Source of the DNA: Hyphomicrobium_A sp963745205
GTDB lineage: Bacteria; Pseudomonadota; Alphaproteobacteria; Rhizobiales; Hyphomicrobiaceae
DNA: 64,000 nt
Direction: 5' to 3'
Assembly (NCBI GenBank): GCA_963745205.1
Contig: CAVUWX010000011.1
Span: 1 to 64,000, forward strand
Within the stretch, counting starts at the first letter, position 1, and the number at the start of each line of letters is the position of its first letter. Below the pieces are notes generated by a model. That model made no database searches and was not told the DNA's origin. It saw only the letters and a program-made list of their open reading frames with translations. Of this stretch, positions 1 through 11,700 are shown one piece after another. Made by a program: the position numbers and the translations under genes.

Positions 1-34
1 AGGGTCGCAGGTTCAAATCCTGCCGGGATCGCCA
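1..34 (+). tRNA. 3' end of tRNA-Arg(TCT), partial
   Basis: These 34 bases are the variable region, T arm, 3' acceptor strand and CCA of a tRNA. The longer copies in this window begin with the anticodon loop CTTCTAA, so the anticodon is TCT (Arg). The 5' part lies left of the window, so I cannot tell whether this is the functional gene or another attachment copy. The stop codon of an integrase reading toward it begins two bases later, the usual layout for tRNA-anchored elements. Confidence 0.7.
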
Positions 35-35
35 A

Positions 36-1329
36 CTAGCTTGAGCGACTTAGGTTGTTTTTCGGCGCGTCATTCTGAAATTCAGATTGGGCGCCATTCT
101 GAAATTCGGCTGCGTTTCGTTCTCTTTCCACCCACGCACGGCGCTTGCGCGCTGCAGCCAAACGCTGCGTTTCGGTACGCTTCACGTAGAGCCGCGATGC
201 CTCAGGCGTCCGGTGACCAGACAACGCCATCACCCCTTGCTCTGTGAGCTGCGCATCACCAAGCTCGGTCATCCCACCATGTCGACAAGCAGTAAGCGTC
301 ACATGCTCTGGTAGGCCAGCTCTCCGACGTGCCTCGCGTACAACTCGCTTCGCATAGGAATGGCTGTACGGCCGCGGTTCGCCCTTTGCGCCTTTGCGTC
401 CACGAGAACGATCCCCGCTGAGGCGACCAGTCGTCAGCACCATAGGCACGCCGAGCCGAGGCACCTCCGCGAGTGCTGCCTCCAGTTCTGGAAAAAGGGG
501 GCCAGTCTCGTCCTCGAGCGGTTGCCACACGCGCTCGCCGGTCTTGTGATGGAACACCTGCACATGGTTGGGTCGTGACGATGGCCGCCAGTCGGCCCAC
601 GTGATGTACCCGTCGATTACGTTCTCCGGTCGCTGCAACCACTCGAAGCAGATGAGCGGCGCGAGCGCCAAGTGCCGGTGACCGTGCGCCGCAATCGCGC
701 ACGAGAGCGCGTAGGCCTCCTCGCGTGTTGCAGGGATCACGTCGTTTTTGTCAGTTTCTCGTGTGACCCCGCTGAACGGATTCTCGGGTGGGGACGACTT
801 TTGGGTACAGACGCCGCACCACTTCCCATGCGCGCGCAACGCGCGAGATGCATACGTTGGCCTGGCGCACACGACGCTTTTTCTTCGGCCCCACGAGTAG
901 TTTCACATAGAGCTTGTCAACGAACCGAGCTGAGATCTGGGTCAGCAGAAGACTACCAGCTTGCTTGCCGTTTCTAAGCTGGTAGTCGGTGACGAGAGAA
1001 AGTTCGCGTCGATAGGACGGCTGCACGCGTGCGGACACGCGTTCGAACTCGCGGCTGCGATAATAGCGCTCAACGAGCCACGCGAGCGTGCCGTAGCCGG
1101 GCTGGAGGTCGAGATCCTTCGTTGTGCCAAGTCCGCGGCGCCAATCTTTGAGATGTTGATTGAGTTCATCGGAGCGCTGGGCGGCCGCACCGTATTCACT
1201 GCCGAGCGCTTCTCGATGTAGCGAGAAGCCCTTTTTGATGTCCGTGTTCGGAGGATTCCAGTAGTAGGCGATCGCGCCGCTCTTGAGACGCTTCTCGATC
1301 ATGTATTTCGGCCAAGAAGCCGGCCTCAC
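36..1329 (-). pseudogene. int: tyrosine recombinase integrase, frameshifted
   Basis: This is the integrase expected to insert unit 1 into the neighbouring tRNA-Arg. The N-terminal arm and core-binding part is read from a GTG at 1329 that overlaps the stop of the upstream small gene (GTGA). The catalytic part has 'TACRHGGMTELG' (Arg box) and 'SGHRTPEASRLYVKRT' with the nucleophilic Tyr. The two halves are in different frames. They join if one C is removed from the CCCC run at 790-793 (GGGG on the plus strand), giving ...YPKVVPPENPFSG. The stop codon touches the tRNA CCA end. It is either a decayed gene or a single-base sequence error; nothing else in it is broken. Confidence 0.8.
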
Positions 1330-1568
1330 AACAGTTCGGCGGCGTCGTCCCCGATGCCGCTCTCTCTGCTGAGTGTGTCTATCGCTCGGTCGAGAGCTTC
1401 CTTCGTCCACCGGTCGCCTTTGCCCGCCAATCTAAGCGGCGTAGGGTATAGCGTGCCGACCGAGCGCAGGAAGGCCTCAACACTCTTTTCTCCCAGATAA
1501 GCGGCCGCCACGGGCGCGGGCATCAGCCGGGGCCAGGAGCCACTAGGGTTGTGCGGAGGTCTCGCCAA
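1326..1568 (-). CDS. small excisionase-like DNA-binding protein
   Basis: An 80-aa protein directly upstream of, and translationally coupled to, the integrase. It has 'LMPAPVAAAYLG' near residue 16 followed by a short charged segment with 'RWTKEALDRAID', the pattern of MerR/Xis-type winged-helix proteins that bind next to phage integrases. By position it would be the recombination directionality factor of unit 1. The assignment rests on position, size and a weak motif, so it is tentative. Confidence 0.5.
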   Translation of the reverse strand: MARPPHNPSGSWPRLMPAPVAAAYLGEKSVEAFLRSVGTLYPTPLRLAGKGDRWTKEALDRAIDTLSRESGIGDDAAELL

Positions 1569-1986
1569 GGCGCCACCTAGTATGCGAGCTCAGCGATACT
1601 TGTGATCACTGTGGCTATGACGCTAGCGCGCGCTGATTCCCAATAAAAGCCCGACGGAGTGCCGGCGAACTAGGTGATGCTGGCGCACGGACAGTCAAAA
1701 ACAAGAATGCTTTCAAAGAGCGGGTACCATTTTTTCCGTGAAACACTGTGAAACATCCACAATATTTAGTCTGCACGTTGCAAGGGTGACACTTTAAATA
1801 CGGACATCTCGCGCGTCACTCAGGGCTTGAGTGGATCGACCGGCGCGCCAGCGCGGCCTGAGCCGCATAGCACCACACAGCACTGTTCCGATTGCTGCCA
1901 GATAGCTCCTTGTCATGTGACGCCCTCTACAAAGCGAATGACCCATCGAACCTGCCTTCCCTCCAGCCATGCGAGGAGAGGCGGTA
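1569..1986. other. intergenic, no gene recognised
   Basis: About 420 bp between the excisionase-like gene and the next plus-strand gene. It is less GC-rich around 1690-1800 than its surroundings. I see no convincing coding frame. It probably holds the promoters of both flanking genes. Confidence 0.4.
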
Positions 1987-2340
1987 ATGCAACAAGGATT
2001 TATTCTGATGGATGAAAAATCTCCCGACAAGCTCGGCCTCAAGGGCCGCATGCAGATCTTCGCCGCGCTCCAGCACACCTATGGCCGCGAGACCGGCTTC
2101 GACATCGCGACAAAGTCCGACGACTACATGTTGAAGCTGGTCGCCGTCGCGGCTGCCGATCAGAACGCAGCGCAAGTTCTCATGCTGGACCTCGTCACCT
2201 TGAGCGAGAAGAAGGACGGATCAGCCGAGCAAAAGGCCCTCCGCTGGCAACGGCGCGTGACCCGCGCGCTTGACCGCGCTCGCTACGACACGCCGGCGGT
2301 CAGCAGCACGGCGAGAGTGCGCGAGAAAGAGTTTGCTTGA
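1987..2340 (+). CDS. hypothetical protein, 117 aa
   Basis: I do not recognise this protein. It begins with MQQGFILMDEKSPDK after a good ribosome binding site (GAGGAGAGG), which is why I prefer this start over the ATG 18 bases earlier. It is soluble, mostly helical by composition, and rich in Ala, Asp and Lys with a basic C-terminus. The start-site quality and codon use support a real gene. It stands alone between the integrase module and the manganese module. Confidence 0.5.
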   Translation: MQQGFILMDEKSPDKLGLKGRMQIFAALQHTYGRETGFDIATKSDDYMLKLVAVAAADQNAAQVLMLDLVTLSEKKDGSAEQKALRWQRRVTRALDRARYDTPAVSSTARVREKEFA

Positions 2341-2673
2341 GCACAAACAAATCAAGCGCGCTCCCGATGGCGAAGGTCTTCCCTGGGCTGAGCTCGCGCA
2401 CGCCGCCGTGGTTTCTGCGATGCTACGCCTCAATCAACAACAGAGGGGAGATCATGGGCGATCTCAAATCATCGCCTTTGGTCACTTCTGTAATTCGATC
2501 CCGGCCGTCAACGGAAAAATGCTGGCTTTGAAAGACGGTAGGTCCTTCGATCGCGACGCTCTGCAAAGAGTCGATGGGCACAAGTGAAGAACTCGCAATT
2601 TCTGTCATCGAGTACACTTCGCCGTTCGGCTGTGCGCTTTTGATGAGGGTCTTCTTCGACCACGAATGGCTAC
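2341..2673. other. intergenic, nothing recognised
   Basis: About 330 bp between the hypothetical gene and the 3' end of the porin gene. Short frames exist on both strands but none has a convincing start site or domain. Confidence 0.4.
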
Positions 2674-4791
2674 TCAAAACTGCGTGTGCAGACGCCCTCC
2701 GATCACCGACACTGGGCCGCGCTGTTCGTTGTAGGCCGGGTTGTTGATGAACTGGTAGTCCACCGTTGCCCGCAGGCCTGCAACCGGGAAACCGTAGTAG
2801 CTCTCGATGATCTCTTCGGCGCCGGGCTGCGGCAGCTTGCCGTCCCCAACGAGAATGCCGAGCCCGCCCGCATTGAGGAAGGCTTGATGGGCACCCGTAA
2901 TGCCATTGATAATGCCCGCCAGGCCGAAGACATCGTCGGGTCGTCCCCACGGTTTGCCGGACTGCACCAAGCCTGCCGCGACCGTCCGGTCGATGTCGGT
3001 AAACTCGTAGGGCTCGACCTCACCATCGGCGAGACCGCCGCGGACGAAGGCACCAAGGTCAGGGGTAAGCTGTTGCTCCACGTTGAAACTGATGCCGGGA
3101 CGGCTGCGGTATTCGCGGACGGCCGCGATGTCGGCAGGCTGGTTAGTGGCCTCCGCCAATTGCACGGCAGCGTCATAGGTACCCATGCGCCCGCGACTGA
3201 CGAACCCGGTCACCGCGATCTTGCCTGGCTGTTCCCAAAGCTTATACCGGCGCTCGACTTCGAGAACGGACTGAAATTGCGAGAAGGTTGGGTCCAATTC
3301 CACGTCGTTGGGCACAATCGAGAGATCAAATAGTCCGGCCCGCAACGTCCAGGGGCCCTGGTACCATTCAACCGCGGCTCCGTAGGTGAAGCCCCACGGG
3401 TCCGCCGCATAGTCGAAGGTCCCGGTGTCGACGAGCGCCCAGTTCATCCAGTCGGCGCGCGGGTCATGCGCGTACTTGTTGGTGTCAAACACGTCGGTGA
3501 CGGCGAACTTACCGAGGGTGAGCACAATGCGATTGGCGGTCTGCGAGCCGGCGAATTGGTTGGCGCCGGCCTCGACCTTCTCGGTTCCGCCCCCGAGCGG
3601 GATCGTATCGCGCACGAAGAAGCGAGGAATACGCGCATAGGGATATACGGCTCCGACCTTATAGGCTTCTCCACTCGGAAATCCGGCAACACCGAGTGTC
3701 CCGCTCAAGCCGAATCCCTGATCGATTTCGGGGTTGAACCAGAGCTCGGCACCGGGCCACAGGCGCAAACCCACATAGAACGTGGCGTCCCAAGTCTCGT
3801 GTGATTGGCCCGGAATAAGACTGTTCGTCCCCCGATACGGAGACCGAAACAGTGGATCGTCCTGGATGAGGTAGGTCGTTTGCGCGTGGACGCTCCAATT
3901 ATCTGTATTGGGAGCGATCGGTCCCGCGGGTCCGTCTTTCCCTTTCGAGGACGCGCTGTCCAACTGATAATTGAGACCGAGTCGGATGCTCTGCAGCGTG
4001 AGATCGGCGTCGAACACTTGTGCTCCCGCCGGGAATGTTACGCTGTGCGAACCGAAGTCGGTTAACAGGTATTCGAGGTCCGCGGTCCAGTTTCCGCCCA
4101 CGCCCGTTTCGACGCCACCGCCCGCTACCCAGCCGCTACGCAGCGCTAGCCGGGATTCCGCGGCCCCCGGAACCGCCGTGCCGCCTGCCGGTGCCCCGGC
4201 GACCTGCGTTCGCGTGAGCTGGTCGTCGGTCCACGCGTAGCCGCCCGTCGCGTAGAGAAGCCAGTCACCGAGCGCGTAGCCGAGCCGACCGCGGACCGTG
4301 CCGGAGTACTCAACCTGCTCCTCGTACGTCGCTTGGCCGAGCGAGGGCGATGAAATTGTCTGCGTGCCCATAATCGTATTGGGGAACGACACATCGGCTT
4401 CGACGCCAAGCACAACGCCTGAGGGGAGCGTGTAGTTGTATCCGGCCTGAAAACCAGCGAAGTAGCTTCCCGTTCCCTTGAAGAAATCGAAGGGCTGGTA
4501 GAAATCGAGCGAGCCGCTCAAAGACAGTGGCGCCGCGCCGCTCTCGTCCGCGGTCCAATCGGAGCGACCCCAGGCGTCGCCCAGATGGCCACCCATATAA
4601 GGCCCCGTCCAATTCTGATAACGTACGGGGGTGCTAGGGTCGTCGGCCGCGCTGGCCTCGGGCATCGTTAGCGCAATGAGCGCGATGCCTAACGCAAGCT
4701 GTCTATGCAAAATTGCCCGCCAGTACGCAACTGCGTTGCATTCGCAACGGCAGGGCCGCAGCTCGGATTCTTGGCGAGTTGCGGTCTTCAT
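2674..4791 (-). CDS. two-domain porin: Omp25-like barrel fused to OprB-like barrel
   Basis: A 705-aa outer-membrane protein with a basic N-terminus, hydrophobic segment and cleavage-like 'MPEASAADD'. Residues about 60-280 form an opacity/Omp25-type barrel ('NWTGPYMGGHLGDAWG', then repeated amphipathic strands ending 'SIRLGLNYQL'). Residues about 295-705 resemble carbohydrate-selective OprB porins ('NWSVHAQTTYLIQ', 'NPEIDQGFGLSGTLGVAGF', 'ADWMNWALVDTGTFDYAAD'), ending in Phe as barrels do. It is the last gene after mntH and the Irr-like gene, starting one base after the latter's stop, so a role in metal passage across the outer membrane is inferred from context. OprB itself is a sugar porin family, so a sugar substrate remains possible. 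Confidence 0.85.
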   Translation of the reverse strand: MKTATRQESELRPCRCECNAVAYWRAILHRQLALGIALIALTMPEASAADDPSTPVRYQNWTGPYMGGHLGDAWGRSDWTADESGAAPLSLSGSLDFYQPFDFFKGTGSYFAGFQAGYNYTLPSGVVLGVEADVSFPNTIMGTQTISSPSLGQATYEEQVEYSGTVRGRLGYALGDWLLYATGGYAWTDDQLTRTQVAGAPAGGTAVPGAAESRLALRSGWVAGGGVETGVGGNWTADLEYLLTDFGSHSVTFPAGAQVFDADLTLQSIRLGLNYQLDSASSKGKDGPAGPIAPNTDNWSVHAQTTYLIQDDPLFRSPYRGTNSLIPGQSHETWDATFYVGLRLWPGAELWFNPEIDQGFGLSGTLGVAGFPSGEAYKVGAVYPYARIPRFFVRDTIPLGGGTEKVEAGANQFAGSQTANRIVLTLGKFAVTDVFDTNKYAHDPRADWMNWALVDTGTFDYAADPWGFTYGAAVEWYQGPWTLRAGLFDLSIVPNDVELDPTFSQFQSVLEVERRYKLWEQPGKIAVTGFVSRGRMGTYDAAVQLAEATNQPADIAAVREYRSRPGISFNVEQQLTPDLGAFVRGGLADGEVEPYEFTDIDRTVAAGLVQSGKPWGRPDDVFGLAGIINGITGAHQAFLNAGGLGILVGDGKLPQPGAEEIIESYYGFPVAGLRATVDYQFINNPAYNEQRGPVSVIGGRLHTQF

Positions 4792-4792
4792 T

Positions 4793-5133
4793 TCATCGGC
4801 CTGAAGTTAGCTTGAGCAGGTGGCGGGATTTCGCATTCGCAATAACAAACCAAGCCTTCCTCGACCCGTGGACCGTAATTCGTCTCAGCAATCCGGCCCG
4901 CTCGAATTGGCGGAGAGTGCTGCAAACGGTGGCTCTTGAAACGAGACACCGGGCTCCCTGCGCCTCGTCGTAGAAGATTTCAGCGGTGAGGCGCCGATGC
5001 GTGGTCTTCAGCAACACACTTGCAAGGGCAATCCGCTGGTCGGTCAAACGCAACCCAAGCTTGTTCAGCAAGCTTTGAACGTCACTCAGCCGGGGAGTGT
5101 CCCGGTGTGGCCCGGCCGCGGCGGCATACGTTT

Positions 5134-5137
<4 letters not shown>
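4793..5137 (-). CDS. truncated Irr-like Fur-family regulator
   Basis: A 114-aa winged-helix protein matching the DNA-binding half of the Fur superfamily, closest in feel to rhizobial Irr: 'LGLRLTDQRIALASVL', 'LTAEIFYDEAQGA', 'SRATVCSTLRQFERAGLLR'. The usual ATVYNT is ATVCST. Irr and Fur proteins run to about 140-160 aa and carry a His-rich metal/heme-binding dimerisation domain; this one stops soon after 'AWFVIANAKSRHLL', so the HHH segment is absent. It overlaps mntH by four bases (ATGA) and is followed at once by the porin, so the three are co-transcribed. It may bind Irr sites without sensing, or be non-functional. Confidence 0.75.
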
Positions 5138-6495
<1,358 letters not shown>

Positions 6496-6707
6496 CTAGG
6501 TTCTACGCCATAATGTAGCTTGACGAACATATTAGGGCAATGGCATACATTCTCAACTAACGCGGCTGCGAGTTGATGTTGCGGCAACTGTTGCAAGCAC
6601 GACAAAGCCCGCTAGAGTCCAGGCCTCGGGCCAGTATCGTTGTGCGCACCCCCATCGCATGGTCGCACCGGGTAACCCAGTTTCGCAATCCACAGCAGGA
6701 AGGTGCA
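6496..6707. promoter_or_regulatory. divergent mntH/mntR control region
   Basis: About 210 bp between the divergent mntH and mntR starts. It contains an imperfect dyad, ATGT-N10-ACAT, at 6513-6530 just upstream of mntH, in an AT-richer patch. That is the kind of place an MntR or Fur/Irr operator would sit. The dyad does not match a consensus I can state with certainty, so the site is a candidate only. Confidence 0.35.
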
Positions 6708-7175
6708 ATGTCGCGCAGGGCGCTGGGAAATCGAGCCGGGCTTCCGCTGGAGCTCCCCGCGGAGCTAACGCAGGCACGCCGCTTCGGTAAGGCGCGTTCC
6801 GCCCGATCGACGGCTGTGCTCGAAGACTACGTCGAGCTGATCGCCGATCTGCTGGCCACCGCGGGCGAGGCGCGTCCCACGGATATCGCCCGCCGGCTGG
6901 GTGTCTCGCATCCTACTGCCATAAACACCATTGCTCGTTTGAAAAGACAAGCGCTGGCCACGGGGCTTCCCTATCGCGGCGTGTTCCTGACCGAAAAGGG
7001 CGAGGCCCTCGCCAGACGCCTGCGGGCCCGCCATCGACTCGTCGTCGACGTTCTGATTGCCTTGGGCGTTCCCGCGGAAGCCGCTGAAGCCGATGCCGAG
7101 GGTATTGAGCATCATGTTTCGGAGGCGACGTTAAGGGCGTTCGCTCGCTTTCTGCAATCGCGTGAGCAACACTGA
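6708..7175 (+). CDS. mntR: manganese-responsive DtxR-family repressor MntR
   Basis: A 155-aa protein, the usual length for proteobacterial MntR. It has an N-terminal winged helix ('LEDYVELIADLLATAGEARP', 'RRLGVSHPTAINTIARLK'), a wing ending 'YRGVFLTEKGEALA', then metal-binding and dimerisation helices with 'DAEGIEHHVSEATLRAF'. The E-x-x-HH-V-S arrangement is typical of DtxR/MntR metal ligands. I chose the ATG at 6708 because it follows CAGGAAGGT and begins MSRRALGN; an earlier in-frame ATG at 6573 adds an unlikely leader. It lies divergent from mntH and 15 bp before the CDF gene, so it probably controls both. Confidence 0.9.
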   Translation: MSRRALGNRAGLPLELPAELTQARRFGKARSARSTAVLEDYVELIADLLATAGEARPTDIARRLGVSHPTAINTIARLKRQALATGLPYRGVFLTEKGEALARRLRARHRLVVDVLIALGVPAEAAEADAEGIEHHVSEATLRAFARFLQSREQH

Positions 7176-7190
7176 AGACGCGGGTGGTCG

Positions 7191-7844
7191 ATGACAGCCC
7201 CTACGCAAGCTGAAATCCTGATTGCCGACCGGTCGGCCCTCGTTCAAGAAGCCTTCAAGATCGAATACCTGACGATCGCATGGATGCTGATCGAGGCTGC
7301 CGTCGCAATCGGTTCAGGGCTCAAGGCAGGTAGCCTCACCCTTCTCGCCTTCGGCTTCGACAGTTTGATCGAGCTCGCTTCGGCGGGCGTCTTGGTGTGG
7401 CGCCTCAGGGTCGAACTTCGTCATGGACGGTCGTTCGCCGAAAGCGCGGAACGACGAGCGGCTCGCATCGGCGGAGCCTTATTGTTTGGGCTTGCCTTGT
7501 ATGTCGTTGCCGGTGCCGCCTGGAAACTGTGGACACAGCAAGGAGCAGAGTTCTCGCTCCCCGGCCTTATCGTGAGCGTCCTCGCCCTACCGATCATGTA
7601 CGTCCTCTCCCGCCGCAAGCTGCATCTGGCCGAAGCGTTGGCAAGCCGTGCGCTGCGCGCCGACGCCATCGAGAGCATCACCTGTGGTTGGCTCTCGCTC
7701 GTCGTGGTAGTTGCCCTCCTGGCACAGTTAGCCATCGGCGCCTGGTGGGTAGACGCCGTCGCTTCACTCAGCATCGTCTGGCTTCTTGTCCGCGAGGGTC
7801 GCGAGGCTTGGTCCGGTGATCACTGCTGCGATCGCTGCCCATGA
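7191..7844 (+). CDS. CDF-type cation efflux membrane protein
   Basis: A 217-aa protein with about six transmembrane segments resembling the membrane domain of cation diffusion facilitators. Asp-containing motifs occur in the second and fifth helices ('FGFDSLIELAS' and 'RADAIES...WWVDAV'), where CDF proteins bind metal. The cytoplasmic C-terminal domain of the family is missing; the protein ends with a Cys pair ('CCDRCP'). It follows mntR by 15 bp, so it is probably co-transcribed with it. Manganese export is inferred from this context; zinc or iron are also possible. Confidence 0.75.
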   Translation: MTAPTQAEILIADRSALVQEAFKIEYLTIAWMLIEAAVAIGSGLKAGSLTLLAFGFDSLIELASAGVLVWRLRVELRHGRSFAESAERRAARIGGALLFGLALYVVAGAAWKLWTQQGAEFSLPGLIVSVLALPIMYVLSRRKLHLAEALASRALRADAIESITCGWLSLVVVVALLAQLAIGAWWVDAVASLSIVWLLVREGREAWSGDHCCDRCP

Positions 7845-7935
7845 TTTGCACTATGTGCGCAAAGCATGCGTTCTCGAGTGAACCTATCACCCTCAGGTGT
7901 CGATCGATCAGCGATGCCTCTGATCTTTCCCGTCT

Positions 7936-8545
7936 AATCAGCGCGGATAAAGTTCGTTGGCATAACAGCTGACCTGAATTTTACTTCCCTTAGTTTGTGC
8001 GGCCCCTCCCTAATGGGTCGGGCCACGCCCTATCGCGCGCCGAGACGGGCGCGCGACCGAGCCGCCTGTGCGCGGGCTCGGCGTCTCGGCCCATTCGGGT
8101 GACGGTCGTTGCCGCTGGGAGTGTGCGGCGACCGCAGACCACCTCCGACGACCGTCGCGCTGTGTGGCGGTCGTCCAAGCTGGCTGCGCGTGACAGGCCG
8201 CCTGGCCTTCACAGGGACGGAACCGGACTGACCAACACGTCGCGCAGAAATACTGCGCGAAACGCAACTTGCCTTGATAGCACTCCTGCTTTGCCTGGCC
8301 CGCGCTTCTGTTTGGAGTCAGTAGATGCTGCTCCATGATGGGGTTCGGCGAGGCTTAGGTCGTCCAGGCTGGCAGCACGTGCCGAGATTGAGATTTCTCA
8401 AGTCGCACAGGGACCAAAGCGGACTGACCTAACCCACGTCCTCGGCAAAGCGGGTAACGCTACGAGGACATTCTTACGCGGCAGCCTCCGTCTCGGCCCC
8501 GCCATGTTGAAAGTCCGAGCCGGTGACCCACATGCGATGCATGAT
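7936..8545 (+). repeat. IS110 3'-flank repeat, copy A
   Basis: About 610 bp repeated in direct orientation at 11986-12604. The outer parts are diverged, but 8080-8386 is identical by eye to 12137-12443. At its right end it carries the last codons of the IS110 transposase in minus orientation (...MHRMWVTGSDFQHGG). The rest of the transposase is missing, so this is an IS remnant. Two strong hairpins lie in the identical core: GACGACCG/CGGTCGTC at 8147-8175 and TCGCGCAG-AAATA-CTGCGCGA at 8240-8260. Confidence 0.8.
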
Positions 8546-8751
8546 ATGACCCGGGCTGGACCCGCCGAGGCCTTCCTCTACATTACATGCATACCCATTG
8601 TAGTGAATATGTATCCGTTCCTCAAAAAACTCAGTGTTTAAGGGCGTTTTTGTTGGCTGCATACAGCTTTTGAGGGATTATCGAGAGCGATTCTCGGTGG
8701 GTCGTCGATTGCCTATGGGGCCGTCACGATGGCCAGCGTCACCGCAGGTCT

Positions 8752-11700
8752 ATGGGGACCGTGATGTTGGCGCGCCGGATCGCATCAATCGCCTTCCTGG
8801 CGAGGGCATTCCTCGCTTTCGCCGCCGCTACAGCGATCACTGCCGTAGTGTTATTGGCCGCTTCCGAGGCGCAAGCTGCATGCGCCCCAGCCGCAAGCTC
8901 CGGCCCCCCGGTGGCGCCACCATCGGGGACGACTGTTAGCTGCACCGGAACGACGAGCAATCAGAATCCTCCGTTCGGCTATGGAACCGGCACCCAGACC
9001 GGCTTGACGGTCAACGTTCAAACAGGCGCTTCGGTGCAGAGTTCTTCCTCGTTAGGCATATTCCTGGACGGCAACAACACGATCAATAATTCCGGCACGA
9101 TCTCGTCGCTGATTGCGCCGGCTTTGAGCCTGAGCGCCAACAACACGATCAATAATTCCGGCATCATCTCGGGGGGGCTCGGTATCTCGGCGACAGCCGG
9201 CACCACTATCACCAATTCGGGGACTATTACCGGCCTCATTTCCGGGGCGCCAGCTATCAATTTAACTGGCGCCAGCAGCACAGTCACCAATTCGGGGACC
9301 ATTACAGCAACCGGCTCCGGAGCGGCTATACAATTCAGTAGCGGCGCCAGCACACTCACCCTTCTGCCATCGAGTGTCATTGTAGGCAATGTCGTAGCGA
9401 GCACGACTATCACGACCGATGCACTCCAGCTTGGCGGTAACGGGAGCGGCTCCTTCAATGTCAGCCTGATCGGTCCGGCCCAGCAGTATCGGGGGTTTGA
9501 TACGTTCGGGAAGGTTGGAGATTCCACTTGGACGCTCTCGGGCACAGACGCACAGAATTGGACCATCACTCAGGGAACGCTGGTCGGCAATACAACTAGC
9601 CTGCAAGGGCAGATTACCGATAACGCCGCACTGGTGTTCGACCAGGCGACCAACGGAACGTTTGCCAACAGCATCTCTGGCGCGGGCACCTTGACCAAGC
9701 AGAACAGCGGCACGCTGACGCTGTCGGGCACCAACCTCTATACCGGCGGCACCACGATCGGTGCTGGCACGCTGCAACTCGGCAACGGCGGGGCGAACGG
9801 CTCGATCCTCGGCAACGTGACCGACAACGCCACCTTCGCCATCGACCGCTCGGACAACTACACCTTCGCCGGCATCGTCTCCGGCTCCGGCGCCTTCCAG
9901 CAGATCGGCGCCGGCATCACCATCCTCACCGGCACCAACCTCTATACCGGCGGCACCACGATCGGTGCTGGCACGCTGCAACTCGGCAACGGCGGGGCGA
10001 ACGGCTCGATCCTCGGCAACGTGACCGACAACGCCACCTTCGCCATCGACCGCTCGGACAACTACACCTTCGCCGGCATCGTCTCCGGCTCCGGCGCCTT
10101 CCAGCAGATCGGCAGCGGCACCACAGTCCTCACCGGCACCAACCTCTATACAGGTGTGACCACCGTCGACGCCGGCACGCTCATCGTGAACGGCTCGATT
10201 GCGTCATCGAGCGGGCTCACCGTCAATGCCGGGGGCACGGTCGGCGGCATTGGGACTCTGCCCTCGACCACGATCAACGGAGGCACGCTCTCGCCTGGAA
10301 ACTCCATCGGCACCGTCACAGTGCAGGGCAATCTCACCTTTGTTGCGCCTAGCACGTATCTCGTCGAGATTTCGCCCACGGCGGCCGACCGAACCAACGT
10401 AACTGGCACAGCCACACTCGCTGGCAGCGTGCAGGTGGTTCCAGAAGCCGGCAGCTATGCCCGGGGCACGACCTACACCATTCTGAACGCCACTGGCGGT
10501 TTGATCGGCACGTTCTCAGGCCTCACCATCGACTCCGCCTTCCTTTGCGCCTGCCTCAGCTATGATGCGAACAATGTCTATCTGACGATCAACCCCAAAA
10601 ACTTTACCTTCGCCGACGCCGGGCAGACGCCCAACCAGATTGCAACCGGCGCCGCGGCCGAAAGGCTCGGCACGGGCAATCCTATCTACGATGTGGTGGT
10701 GCTTGGCACCGCAGAGCAGGCCAGGGCGGCATTCGATCTTCTGTCCGGTGAAATTCACCCGAGTGCGTCAGGGGTACTATTGGATGACTCGCATTACGTG
10801 CGCGACGCGCTCATCGGCCGTCTGCGCCAATCCTACGGACCTAACAACGGCCCGCTCGCTGCGCTCGGAGCAAACGGACCGGTGGTCACGGCCATCGGGT
10901 ACGGCGGTGGGCCCCCATACGCCCTCGGCTTCGGGCAACAACAGCAGTCAGCATACGCGGGCGATGCAGCGCCCGCAGGCACCCGCTTCGCGGCTTGGGG
11001 CCAAGCGCTTGGCGCCTGGGGAGACCTTGGCAGCAACGGCAATGCCGCCACGCTCCAGCGTTCGCTCGGCGGCATCCTTACCGGTCTCGATGCCACGTTT
11101 GACGATGTGTGGCGGCTCGAACTCGCCGGAGGCTACACGCAGTCCTCGCTCAACGTCGATGCGCGTCTCTCCTCGGGTTCGATTGACAGCTCTCACCTTG
11201 CGCTTTACGGGGGCGGAAAGTTTGGCGCCCTCGGCCTACGCACGGGCGCGGCCTATAGCTGGAACGACATCGAGACGAGCCGCAACGTCACCTTTTCAGC
11301 CGGGGAGAGCTGCTGCACCTCCGTCTTCAGCGATGCGGTGACGGCGAACTACACGGCTCGCACCGCGCAGGCGTTCGGCGAGGTCGGCTACGGCATGAGC
11401 CTCGGCAATATCGCCTCCGAGCCGTTCGCGGGTCTCGCCTGGGTGCACCTCAATACGGACGGCTTCAGCGAGGCCGGTGGCGCCGCCGCGCTCACAGCCC
11501 CGAGCCAGTCTCTTGATGCAACCTTCACCACGCTCGGACTGCGGGCCGCGACCGTGCTGGGGCTGATGGACGGCACCGAAATGACTGTGCATGGCACGCT
11601 CGGCTGGCGGCATGCCTTTGGCGATGTGACACCCGAGATGGCGCTCGCCTTCGCGAGCAACGGCGTGCCATTCACGATTGGGGGCGTGCCCATCGCCGAC

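Noticed and set aside
9727..10134. CRISPR-like array
   Set aside because: The 204-bp units are contiguous, have no unique spacers and code in frame for the autotransporter passenger.
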